Assembly (NCBI GenBank): GCA_946999785.1
Contig: CAMQEO010000006.1
Location: 1 to 25,790, forward strand
From: an uncultured Atopobium sp.
GTDB taxonomy: Bacteria > Actinomycetota > Coriobacteriia > Coriobacteriales > Atopobiaceae
Length of the DNA: 25,790 nt
Reading direction: 5' to 3'
This document shows, piece after piece, positions 1-8,310 of this stretch. Within the stretch, counting starts at the first letter, position 1; each line of letters opens with the position of its first letter. The notes under the pieces are model-generated. The model made no database searches, was not told the origin of the DNA, and was given only the letters and a program-made list of their open reading frames with translations. The position numbers and the translations under genes were made by a program.

Positions 1-73
1 CGTTCACGCGACCTATTTTTTCGCCTTTTGCATCAAATACGGGATTGCCCAATAGTTGGGAAAGATAAATCAT
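1..73 (-). CDS. PRC-barrel / MgtE-like protein, N-terminal 24 codons only (cut by window edge)
   Basis: The gene starts with ATG at 73-71 and runs off the left edge. An AAGGGG ribosome binding site sits 5 nt upstream of the start. The visible N-terminus reads MIYLSQLLGNPVFDAKGEKI followed by GRVN. A short beta-rich opening with the pattern LLGxPVxDAxGExIGxV is typical of PRC-barrel domains, and in actinobacteria these often precede MgtE-type magnesium transporter domains. That family assignment is recalled from family knowledge on only 24 residues. Another PRC-barrel protein is equally possible. The gene is co-oriented with nth, with a 164-nt gap between them. Confidence 0.5.
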   Translation of the reverse strand, partial: MIYLSQLLGNPVFDAKGEKIGRVN

Positions 74-237
74 ACAAACCCCTTACTCGCTCATGGCTAT
101 TTTCATAAACCTATATGTACACATACACTATAATTTTACACGGTTTTATTCACCTTTTTGCGGTGTTTATATGAGCTACTAAAATACCATGAGAAGCCTT
201 AGGAATTATAAGCATTTTTTGGACCTACGTGTTGGGC

Positions 238-900
238 TTACTTTTTAGATAATTTTGCATAAGACGGGCAAAGCGAGCGAGCAATACATGTTTTACAGCA
301 AGGATTTTTTGCCTTGCATATTTCGCGCCCAAAATGGATCCATTCTTCATTTACGCTGCTCCACAATGCAGGAGGAAGCAGCTTAAGCAGATCTTGTTCT
401 GCTTCAAGCGGTGTTTTTGCGCACGTAAACTGCAGGCGTGTTGAAATTCTAAATACATGGGTGTCAACGGCAATGCCTTGAGTTTTGTTGAAAGCCTTGT
501 TTAATACAATATTGGCAGTTTTTCTTCCTACCCCAGGTAGACGCATAAGTTCTTCCATGGTTTGAGGTACTTCTCCTGCAAAATCGCTCACAATCATCTG
601 TGAGGTCTCGACACAATGTTTTGCTTTTGCGCGCCAAAACCCAATGGTGCGAATGACTTCTCCTATGTCTTCGGGCTTTGCTTGTGCCATCTGCTGAGCA
701 GTTGGCCAGCGTTCAAATAATTGAGGAGTTACTCGATTAACAGCCGCATCGGTTGTTTGAGCCGAAAGCATAACACAGATGGTAAGCGTAAAAGGGTTGT
801 GATAAGTAAGAGCCGACTTTGCTCCGCGGTAGCGTGTATGAAGAATTTCGTAGAACGCACACGCGCGCTTGCGTTTGCTGCTTTGTGACTCTTTTGTCAT
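238..900 (-). CDS. nth: Endonuclease III (DNA glycosylase/AP lyase)
   Basis: This is a base-excision repair glycosylase that removes oxidised pyrimidines and cleaves the resulting abasic site. In the 220-residue product the helix-hairpin-helix LPGVGRKTA holds the catalytic lysine (K127), and the catalytic aspartate lies in AVDTH (D146). Four C-terminal cysteines spaced C-x6-C-x2-C-x5-C (residues 195, 202, 205, 211) form the [4Fe-4S] cluster motif. The length is normal for the family. A GTG at 903 directly precedes the ATG at 900. The AGGAGGG ribosome binding site abuts the GTG, so the ATG has the better spacing and was chosen. There is no obvious strong terminator downstream. It is transcribed divergently from the glycogen genes. 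Confidence 0.95.
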   Translation of the reverse strand: MTKESQSSKRKRACAFYEILHTRYRGAKSALTYHNPFTLTICVMLSAQTTDAAVNRVTPQLFERWPTAQQMAQAKPEDIGEVIRTIGFWRAKAKHCVETSQMIVSDFAGEVPQTMEELMRLPGVGRKTANIVLNKAFNKTQGIAVDTHVFRISTRLQFTCAKTPLEAEQDLLKLLPPALWSSVNEEWIHFGREICKAKNPCCKTCIARSLCPSYAKLSKK

Positions 901-1289
901 CACCCCTCCTTATCTGGTGTTTAAGTGTTTTACGTTGGCCAATCTATATAGGAGACAAATATGCTTGGATGTCATGAACGCTTGCACATCGTGTAAGACT
1001 CATTATAGCGTGCAACAATTCGCTCCATAGAGCACTTCCAAACCGTTCACAGAACTGTTTTTTTACTTATACCAAAGTTGTTGCTTTTGTCGAGGCTTTT
1101 GCGTGTATATTGCCGTAAAATAAAAAATATGTTGTTTCAATGTAGCTTTTTGGTATATGCGTGGAAATACAGCCACTACATTTTGTGGATAACGGTGTGA
1201 GTTGTATAAAAGCGCAGCTTGTACGTAAAGCTTGACCGTAAAAGAGATATCAGTTTTTTTGCTGACGGCTTGTATTGAGGGGGACATGT
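901..1289. other. 389-nt divergent intergenic region between nth and glgB
   Basis: No convincing gene was found here. A 74-codon minus-strand reading frame (1063-1287) has no domain-like character. The stretch is AT-rich and must carry the promoters of nth (minus) and of the glycogen genes (plus). A perfect minus-strand TATAAT lies at 1007-1002 but has no good -35 box. A plus-strand TATAAA at 1205-1210 has a weak -35 match. No tRNA, CRISPR or clear riboswitch fold was recognised. Confidence 0.6.
1183..1210 (+). promoter_or_regulatory. Candidate promoter for the glycogen operon
   Basis: TTGTGG (1183-1188) and TATAAA (1205-1210) are separated by 16 nt, about 80 nt before the glgB start. This is the best sigma-70-like pair seen in the spacer, but the -35 is a poor match. 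Several other AT-rich hexamers nearby could serve instead. Confidence 0.3.
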
Positions 1290-3473
1290 ATGAAGAGCTT
1301 TACCCTTAATGATGTGCAATTAACGAATGACGACCGTTATCTTTTTGCTCAAGGTAATTGGTATAGAAGCCACGAAAAATTGGGAGCTCATCCTATTGTT
1401 TGTAATGGACGCAGTGGTTTTTATTTTGCTGTTTGGGCTCCAGGCGTTAAAAGCGTGCGTGTAGATGGTGATTTTAACAACTGGGGTGAAACTCAAAATT
1501 ATCTTGAACATAAAGGATCTGGTATTTGGGAAGGTTTTGTCGGCGGAGCACAGGCCGGTGAGCTCTATAAGTACCTCATTGAAACACAAGATGGTACTAC
1601 ATTTTATAAAGCCGATCCTTACGCTTTTAGCGCTGAATGCCCTCCGGGTACAGCCTCGCGCTTGCTCGACGTTTCAAAATATGAGTGGACAGATGGTGCA
1701 TATACCAAATACCGCAATAGCCACAATTTTCTTCATGAGCCTCTTAACATCTTTGAATGTCATTTAGGAAGTTGGAAGCGTCAGCCATCTGATGAAGTTA
1801 TTAAAGAACATGCAAATGACACCCCTATTACAGCCGATGACGAGGATGCATCAAATGACGAGTGGCAATGTCAAGGGCGATTTTTAAGTTATGACGAGCT
1901 GTCTGAGCAGCTGGTTGCATATGTTAAAAAAATGGGATATTCTCACATCGAAATTATGCCCATCATGGAGCACCCTTTTGATGGATCATGGGGATATCAG
2001 GTTACGGGATATTTTGCTCCAACTTCGCGTTACGGCACACCTGATCAGTTTAAGCACTTTATTGACGCATGCCATCAGGCAAATATTGGCGTTATCCTTG
2101 ACTGGGTTCCCGGTGGTTTTTGCAAAGACGAGCATGGACTCAGTCGTTTTAATGGCGATAAACTGTTCGAGAAAAAAGAGCACCCAAATTGGGGTACGTA
2201 CAAATTTGATGTTGGCCGTGGCGAAGTAAGAAGTTTTCTTATATCTAACCTGTTGTATTGGGTGGGAGAATTTCATGTAGACGGCATTCGCGTGGATGGC
2301 GTTACCAGCATTTTGTGCCTTAACTTTGGTATAGATGATCCTGCTCAAAAGCAATTTAACGAAAAAGGTACCGAAGAAGATCTTACCGCTATAAAATTTG
2401 TTCAGCAATGTAACGAAGCGGTAGAAAAGTATTACCCACACACCATGATGATTGCCGAGGAATCTACTGCATGGCCGCTGGTAACATATCCACCTAAAGA
2501 CGGAGGTTTAGGTTTTCATCTTAAATGGGATATGGGCTGGATGAATGATACTTTGCACTACATTCAAGCCGATTTTCCTTATCGTCCAGGCGCACATCAT
2601 TTGCTTACATTTTCTACGATGTATCAATTTAACGAAAACTTTATTTTGCCTCTGTCGCACGATGAAGTGGTACATGGAAAATGCTCTTTGATTCGCAGAC
2701 AGCCTGGCGATTACTGGCGTCAGTTTGCTGGCATGCGCGCGCTTGCGCTCTATCAGATGGCTCATTCGGGTGCAAAGCTTAATTTTATGGGCAACGAGAT
2801 TGCTCAGTTTATTGAATGGCGTTATTACGAGGGAATTCAGTATTTTCTTACCCACAAGTTTGACGCGCATAAAAAGCACCAGCACTTTGTGCAAGAGCTT
2901 AATGCCTTCTACAATAACAATCCTGCAATGTGGGAGTTTTCGTTTGAGTCGCGCGGATTTGAGTGGATAGACGCAGACAATTCTGGACAAGCGATTATTG
3001 CGTTTATTCGCCGCGGCAAGCATAAGACCGACGATTTAGTTGTTGTTATCAATTTTGAGGTTAATCCACACGATAACTTTAGGCTTGGTATGCCCATGGC
3101 AGGATATTGGAAAGAGGTTTTCAATACCGATGATCCTGCGTTTGGCGGTTCGGGAACCTCTAACGGTTTTCATGCGCTTGCTACCGAGGAAGAGCCTCAA
3201 CACGGTCGTGACAATTCGTTGGTAATTACCGTGCCTCCTTTGGGTGGCGTTATCTTCAAATATGTTCGTGCATTGCCTGCAAAAAAGAAAGCTTCAAGTA
3301 AGGCTACGGAAAAGGCTCCACGTAAGACAAAGGCTAAGGCAACAGGAAAAGTTGCAGGTAAAAATAGCGATAAACCGGCTTCAGGAAAAGCGTCGCATAC
3401 AAGCACACCTACCAAGACAACTAGCAAGAAATCTGCAAATACAGCTACAAAGAAAGTTAAAAAACGTAAATAG
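1290..3473 (+). CDS. glgB: 1,4-alpha-glucan branching enzyme with lysine-rich C-terminal tail
   Basis: This enzyme introduces alpha-1,6 branches into glycogen. The ATG at 1290 follows a GAGGGGG ribosome binding site by 6 nt. An in-frame TTG at 1275 lies inside that site and is rejected. The 727-residue product has a CBM48-type N-terminus (about 25-115), a GH13 barrel and a C-terminal all-beta domain. The catalytic triad is intact: nucleophile D336 in IRVDG, acid/base E390 in IAEES and D458 in LSHDEVVHG. The region-I motif reads DWVPGGF (271-277), where the family has DWVPGHF, so the usual substrate-contacting histidine is glycine 276. The last 67 residues (661-727, from base 3270) are low-complexity and rich in Lys, Ala, Ser and Thr, with 20 lysines and 2 arginines against 2 acidic residues. 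This extension is not part of the usual branching enzyme. It is the first gene of a plus-strand glycogen cluster. Confidence 0.95.
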   Translation: MKSFTLNDVQLTNDDRYLFAQGNWYRSHEKLGAHPIVCNGRSGFYFAVWAPGVKSVRVDGDFNNWGETQNYLEHKGSGIWEGFVGGAQAGELYKYLIETQDGTTFYKADPYAFSAECPPGTASRLLDVSKYEWTDGAYTKYRNSHNFLHEPLNIFECHLGSWKRQPSDEVIKEHANDTPITADDEDASNDEWQCQGRFLSYDELSEQLVAYVKKMGYSHIEIMPIMEHPFDGSWGYQVTGYFAPTSRYGTPDQFKHFIDACHQANIGVILDWVPGGFCKDEHGLSRFNGDKLFEKKEHPNWGTYKFDVGRGEVRSFLISNLLYWVGEFHVDGIRVDGVTSILCLNFGIDDPAQKQFNEKGTEEDLTAIKFVQQCNEAVEKYYPHTMMIAEESTAWPLVTYPPKDGGLGFHLKWDMGWMNDTLHYIQADFPYRPGAHHLLTFSTMYQFNENFILPLSHDEVVHGKCSLIRRQPGDYWRQFAGMRALALYQMAHSGAKLNFMGNEIAQFIEWRYYEGIQYFLTHKFDAHKKHQHFVQELNAFYNNNPAMWEFSFESRGFEWIDADNSGQAIIAFIRRGKHKTDDLVVVINFEVNPHDNFRLGMPMAGYWKEVFNTDDPAFGGSGTSNGFHALATEEEPQHGRDNSLVITVPPLGGVIFKYVRALPAKKKASSKATEKAPRKTKAKATGKVAGKNSDKPASGKASHTSTPTKTTSKKSANTATKKVKKRK

Positions 3474-3479
3474 CTTTAT

Positions 3480-3506
3480 GCCTACACACAGATCGGATGT
3501 GTAGGC
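3480..3506 (+). promoter_or_regulatory. Perfect 9-bp stem hairpin between glgB and glgP
   Basis: GCCTACACA (3480-3488) and its exact complement TGTGTAGGC (3498-3506) are separated by a 9-nt loop. The hairpin lies 6 nt after the glgB stop and 20 nt before the glgP start. No T-tract follows, so it is not a classical terminator. An mRNA processing, stability or translational role is an inference. Confidence 0.6.
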
Positions 3507-3526
3507 AGCTATGGGAAAGGGACTAC

Positions 3527-5944
3527 ATGGCATCTTTATTCAACGATACACAAGACTTTATTCAGCAGTATAAACAGGGATGTGAGTCGCATTACGCTCG
3601 CCCATTTGAGGATCTTACAGACAAACAGCGGCTTTATGTTTTGTCAGCGCTTATCGCAAAAAAGGCAAAGTCGTTACAAGCAGATCAAGACCCTCAGAAG
3701 AAAGAAGTGTTTTACTTTTCTCTTGAGTTTTTGACGGGTCCACTTTTAGACAATTATCTTCTGAATTTTGGTATTCGTGATCTCGTTGAAGATGGATGTA
3801 AAGAACTTGGTGTTGATTTAGACGATCTTATTAAGCTTGAAGTTGACCCTGGATTGGGAAATGGTGGTTTAGGTCGTTTAGCTGCGTGTTTTATGGATTC
3901 GTGTGCAGCACTTGGCATTGCGGGAAACGGCTGCGGTATGCGTTATCACTACGGATTGTTCCGTCAAGCTATTAAAGACGGTCGTCAGGTAGAACTGATG
4001 GACAACTGGCTAGAACACGGATTTCCTTGGGAAACACGTTGTATTGCCGAGTCAGTTATTGTTCAGTTTGGCGGACAAGTTGTTCGCCACGAAGAAAATG
4101 GTCGTTTTTGGTTTACGCAAGAAGGCGGCGATTTGGTTCGTGCTGTGCCATATGATGTGCCGTTGGTTGGCTTTGGTGGCAAAACAGTAAACAATTTGCG
4201 CTTATGGAGCGCAGAACCTGCAGAAGAAAACTTTAATCTTGATGCATTTAACAATGGTAATTACGCGGAGGCAATGCGTTTTCGTTCGGACGTTGAGGCT
4301 ATTTCGCAGATTCTTTACCCCAATGATTCGGGTGAGCACGGAAGACTTTTGCGTCTTAAACAGGAATATCTCTTTGTTTGTGCAGGCCTTCATTCAATTC
4401 TTAGAGGTTTTGAGAAAAAGCACGGGTGTAATTGGGATAAGCTCAGCGATTTTGTTGCCATTCATACTAACGACACACACCCAGCTCTTTGCGGACCTGA
4501 GCTTATGCGCATTTTGGTCGACGAAAAGAACGTTGAGTTTGATCGTGCATTTGAAATTGTACGCAACACGCTTTCGTACACAAATCATACGGTTATGCCC
4601 GAAGCTCTTGAATGTTGGCCAATTTCGCTTTTCCGCAGTCTTTTGCCTCGTACATATATGTTTATCGAAGAAATTGACCGAAGATTTCATGATACATTTC
4701 CGCGTGATAAGCAAAATTGGCACGATTTGTTATCTCAAACAGCTATGCTTTGGGATGGTTGTGTTCGTATGGCAAATGTTTCGGTTATTTTTTCGCATTC
4801 AGTTAATGGTGTAAGCGAGTTGCATACACAAATTCTTAAAGACACAACACTGCACGGTTTTTATGAGCTTTATCCAGATAGATTTAACAATAAAACTAAC
4901 GGCATTTCTCATCGTCGTTTCTTGGGTAATGCTAATCCGTCATATAGCGCGCTTATCACTAAAACAATTGGCGATGGTTGGTTAAGCGATGCATCCGAGC
5001 TTGCAAAATTAAGCGCTTACGAAAAAGATCTTGGTTTCCTTGAAGACTTTGAAGTGGCAAAACTTAACGATAAACAGCGTCTAGCGCGCTACATTAACGA
5101 ACAAACAGGTGTTTCGCTTGATCCGCATATGATTTTTGATGTGCAAGTTAAGCGTTTTCACGCGTACAAACGTCAACTTTTGAATGTTCTTAAAATTATG
5201 GATGTATATAATCGTTTGCTTGACGGCAAGGGATTTACTATGCATCCCACGGCATTTATCTTTTCGGGTAAAGCAGCACAAAGTTATGTGTTTGCAAAAG
5301 AAGTCATTCGTCTTATCAATTCGGTTGCCGATGTTATTAACAATGACGAGCGTGTAAATCAGACGATAAAAGTTGCGTTTGTACCTAATTTTGCGGTCTC
5401 AAACGCGCAGCTTATTTACCCTGCAGCCGAGATCTCCGAGCAAATTTCTTGGGCAGGCTCTGAGGCGTCTGGTACGTCTAACATGAAACTTATGATGAAT
5501 GGTGCGTGGACGCTGGGCACTTACGATGGTGCAAATATCGAAATTGCAAAACGCGTTGGCGATGCAAATATCAAAATCTTTGGACTTCGTGAACAAGATG
5601 TTGTTAACCTACGTCAACCTGGGGCATATTGGGCATGGGATATGTACAACAACGATCGCATTCGTTTGGGAAGAATTATTGACCAGCTTACCGATGGAAC
5701 ACTCAATCGTTTGTCGGGTGGTTTTGAAAGCATTCGCGATGAACTGTTAACTAATAACGACCATGACCTCGTGTTGGCTGATTTTTATGCGTATGTACAG
5801 GCGTGGGAAGAGCTTACTCGTAGTTATACCAATCGTCACGCATGGAATCATGGCGCTGTTCATAACAGTGCTTGTTCGGGTTACTTTACGTCCGATAGGA
5901 CAATTCGTGAGTATGCGAATGATATATGGCATATAAGCTGCTAA
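3527..5944 (+). CDS. glgP: Glycogen/starch phosphorylase
   Basis: This is a PLP-dependent phosphorylase that releases glucose-1-phosphate from the non-reducing ends of glycogen. The 805-residue product has the usual family length. The PLP-lysine signature EASGTSNMK ends at K654 and is followed by the conserved stretch NGAWTLGTYDGANIE. An upstream conserved segment, HTNDTHPA, is also present. The ATG at 3527 has a purine-rich GGAAAGGGA site just upstream, whereas the in-frame GTG at 3497 lies inside the intergenic hairpin. It sits between glgB and glgC. Its neighbourhood with synthesis genes suggests coupled turnover of the same polymer. Confidence 0.96.
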   Translation: MASLFNDTQDFIQQYKQGCESHYARPFEDLTDKQRLYVLSALIAKKAKSLQADQDPQKKEVFYFSLEFLTGPLLDNYLLNFGIRDLVEDGCKELGVDLDDLIKLEVDPGLGNGGLGRLAACFMDSCAALGIAGNGCGMRYHYGLFRQAIKDGRQVELMDNWLEHGFPWETRCIAESVIVQFGGQVVRHEENGRFWFTQEGGDLVRAVPYDVPLVGFGGKTVNNLRLWSAEPAEENFNLDAFNNGNYAEAMRFRSDVEAISQILYPNDSGEHGRLLRLKQEYLFVCAGLHSILRGFEKKHGCNWDKLSDFVAIHTNDTHPALCGPELMRILVDEKNVEFDRAFEIVRNTLSYTNHTVMPEALECWPISLFRSLLPRTYMFIEEIDRRFHDTFPRDKQNWHDLLSQTAMLWDGCVRMANVSVIFSHSVNGVSELHTQILKDTTLHGFYELYPDRFNNKTNGISHRRFLGNANPSYSALITKTIGDGWLSDASELAKLSAYEKDLGFLEDFEVAKLNDKQRLARYINEQTGVSLDPHMIFDVQVKRFHAYKRQLLNVLKIMDVYNRLLDGKGFTMHPTAFIFSGKAAQSYVFAKEVIRLINSVADVINNDERVNQTIKVAFVPNFAVSNAQLIYPAAEISEQISWAGSEASGTSNMKLMMNGAWTLGTYDGANIEIAKRVGDANIKIFGLREQDVVNLRQPGAYWAWDMYNNDRIRLGRIIDQLTDGTLNRLSGGFESIRDELLTNNDHDLVLADFYAYVQAWEELTRSYTNRHAWNHGAVHNSACSGYFTSDRTIREYANDIWHISC

Positions 5945-5989
5945 AGCAGAACTTTAAGTTGTCTTTTTGTGGGTTTGGAAGGAGTTATT

Positions 5990-7144
5990 ATGAGCAAGAA
6001 GGAGTGCATTGCAATGCTTCTTGCCGGCGGTCAAGGCAGTCGGCTTGGTGCTCTTACCAAAGAGATAGCTAAACCGGCCGTATCGTTTGGCGGTAAGTAT
6101 CGCATTATCGATTTTGCGCTGTCAAACTGCGCGAATTCTGGAATAGAAACAGTTGGTGTTCTCACACAGTATCAACCTTATGTACTTCATTCCTATCTTG
6201 GTTCGGGCGCTGCGTGGAATCTTAACGAAAGCGATGGAGGTGTATCCATTCTGCCTCCGTTTGCAACGCAAACGGGTGGTGCATGGTATGCCGGTACTGC
6301 TGATGCTGTAACACAAAACCTTGGTTTTATCGCGCAAAATAACCCTGAGTACGTGCTTATTCTTTCGGGCGATCAACTTTATAGCATGGACTATCAAAAA
6401 ATGCTTGACGCTCACAAACACCACGGTGCCGATCTTACGATTGCTGTTATGCCAGTTGCATGGGAAGAGGCTTCCCGTTTTGGAATTATTACGCAAGACG
6501 AAAACGAACGCATAACCAAGTTTACCGAAAAACCCAAAAAACCCGATTCTAATTTAGCGTCTATGGGAATTTATATTTTTAACAAAGACCTGCTTGTAGC
6601 TTCTTTGCGTGAAGACACTATCAATCAAACGTCCGAGCACGATTTTGGTGGAGACATCATTCCAAAACTTCTTGCAGACGGCAAAAAACTTTACACCTAC
6701 GAATATCGAGGATTTTGGCGTGACGTTGGTACCATTTCTTCGTATCACGAAACAAGCATGGACCTACTTGGCGAACACCCCGCATTTGATTTGTTTAACA
6801 CAAATAATCCCATGATGAGCAACGCTTCTACGCGCCCACCTGCGTATATTGGGCCACAGGGTTCAATTGATGATTGTTTGGTTGGCAACGGTTGCAACAT
6901 TTATGGAAGTGTTCGTCACTCAATTATATCTACGGATAGCTTTGTGGGCGAACGTGCCATTGTTGAAGATTCTGTCCTATTACCTGGCGCCGTTGTTAAG
7001 GCAGGCGCGCATGTAGTTCGTGCAATTTTGGGAGAACATGCCGTGGTTGAGGAAGACGTTGTGTTGGGAAGCGTTGATCAAACACGCGATACAGCGGTTA
7101 TTGGAAACGATGTTGTAGTTGGAAAGGGTGAAGGTATACGATGA
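5990..7144 (+). CDS. glgC: Glucose-1-phosphate adenylyltransferase, catalytic subunit
   Basis: It makes ADP-glucose and pyrophosphate from ATP and glucose-1-phosphate, the committed step of glycogen synthesis. The 384-residue product carries the nucleotide-binding loop AGGQGSRLG (12-20), the ATP/metal-site segment LILSGDQLYSMDY, the sugar-phosphate lysine in TEKP (K181) and FWRDVGT (242-248). A C-terminal left-handed beta-helix region follows. The ATG at 5990 has a GGAAGGAG site 5 nt upstream. An in-frame GTG at 5969 lies upstream of that site and is rejected. It overlaps glgD by 4 bp (ATGA), which suggests translational coupling of two subunits of one enzyme. Confidence 0.96.
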   Translation: MSKKECIAMLLAGGQGSRLGALTKEIAKPAVSFGGKYRIIDFALSNCANSGIETVGVLTQYQPYVLHSYLGSGAAWNLNESDGGVSILPPFATQTGGAWYAGTADAVTQNLGFIAQNNPEYVLILSGDQLYSMDYQKMLDAHKHHGADLTIAVMPVAWEEASRFGIITQDENERITKFTEKPKKPDSNLASMGIYIFNKDLLVASLREDTINQTSEHDFGGDIIPKLLADGKKLYTYEYRGFWRDVGTISSYHETSMDLLGEHPAFDLFNTNNPMMSNASTRPPAYIGPQGSIDDCLVGNGCNIYGSVRHSIISTDSFVGERAIVEDSVLLPGAVVKAGAHVVRAILGEHAVVEEDVVLGSVDQTRDTAVIGNDVVVGKGEGIR

Positions 7145-8232
7145 AAAAGTTTATTGGCATTATAACCGCCAACTATTCTACAAAACACCCCAGTATTTTA
7201 ACTGAAACACGTCCGGTGGCATCCATGCCGTTTTTGGGAAGATACCGTATTTTGGATTTTGCGCTTTCTAATATGGTGAACAGCGGAGCACGCACTATTG
7301 GCATGATTATGCCGTATAACTACCGCTCCATTATCGATCATATTGGGTCGGGTCGCGATTGGGATTTAGACAGAAAAAAAGGCGGCCTGTTTATTCTTCC
7401 TGGTTCGGCGTTTGGAACTTCTCGTACTGGTTCTCGCTTTTTGCTGCGTGATATTGAAAACAATAAAGAATTTTTACAACGCGACGCTCATGAGTACGTT
7501 ATTGTATCATCGGCAAATTTTGTTATGACCATTGATTATAATGACATTCTGAACGCTCATATAAAGTCGGGTGCCGATATTACCGTAGCTGTTAAGCGTG
7601 CGTCTCAAAACGATTCCGATATTGTGGGACTTAGCGTTGAAGACGGCCGCGTACGTGGAATTACTCATGGTATTGTGTTTGGCGACACTGCATTTCTTGA
7701 TTGCTTTGTGATTAAAAGAACACTACTTCTTGAGTTGCTGGAATGGTATGCTCAAAGCGATTATCTTGACCTCTTTGAAGCTATGGAGCACGATTTTAAT
7801 CGCGTTAATGTTCAAACATTTGAGTTTCATGGGTACGTGAAGGGTATTTTTAACAAAAAAACGTACTTTCAATCAAATATGGACTTGCTTAATCCAACTA
7901 TTACGCAAGAGTTGTTCCCTGTTGATCGTCCTGTTCGTACCAAAGCACACGATAATGCTCCTGCAAAGTTTGAACAAGGCTCGCGCGTAACTAACTCACG
8001 TGTATCGGGAAGTTGCCGCATTTATGGAACCGTTACTAATTCCATTTTAGGGCGCGATGTTATTGTTCAGCATGGCGCGGTTGTAAACGATTCCATTATC
8101 ATGCAGTCCTGCGTCATTGAACAGGGAGCACGCGTTGAACATGCTATTGTGGACAGAAACATTACGGTTCCTGCCTCAACCGAGCTTCGTGGTACACCCG
8201 ATGCTATTTTAATTAAAGAAAAAGGTAACTAG
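7141..8232 (+). CDS. glgD: GlgD, regulatory/non-catalytic ADP-glucose pyrophosphorylase subunit
   Basis: The 363-residue product is clearly homologous to GlgC (conserved FLGRYRILDFALSNMVNSG) but lacks the GGxGxRL nucleotide-binding loop. At that place it has GIITANYSTKHPSILTETRP, which is typical of GlgD. In Firmicutes GlgD pairs with GlgC and boosts or tunes its activity. That role here is inferred from the family and from the 4-bp overlap with glgC. The C-terminal part has repeating hydrophobic hexapeptide-like turns of a left-handed beta-helix. Two A7 runs (near 7374 and 7854) occur within the coding sequence, but the frame is intact. Confidence 0.93.
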   Translation: MKKFIGIITANYSTKHPSILTETRPVASMPFLGRYRILDFALSNMVNSGARTIGMIMPYNYRSIIDHIGSGRDWDLDRKKGGLFILPGSAFGTSRTGSRFLLRDIENNKEFLQRDAHEYVIVSSANFVMTIDYNDILNAHIKSGADITVAVKRASQNDSDIVGLSVEDGRVRGITHGIVFGDTAFLDCFVIKRTLLLELLEWYAQSDYLDLFEAMEHDFNRVNVQTFEFHGYVKGIFNKKTYFQSNMDLLNPTITQELFPVDRPVRTKAHDNAPAKFEQGSRVTNSRVSGSCRIYGTVTNSILGRDVIVQHGAVVNDSIIMQSCVIEQGARVEHAIVDRNITVPASTELRGTPDAILIKEKGN

Positions 8233-8310
8233 CATAAAACGAGCGAAACAGGTGCTCATTGCAGAAACTCTTGCAAAGTGTAACGTCAACAATAAAGGTA
8301 ATGGACTGAT

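Noticed and set aside
1986..3023. Long antisense reading frames opposite glgB (151 and 171 aa)
   Set aside because: They have no ribosome binding sites or domain features. They follow from the codon bias of glgB on the other strand.
7370..7862. A7 runs in glgD as programmed frameshift or phase-variation sites
   Set aside because: The runs encode ordinary lysine codons in an intact frame, are common in AT-rich genes, and have no paired slippery-site stimulator.
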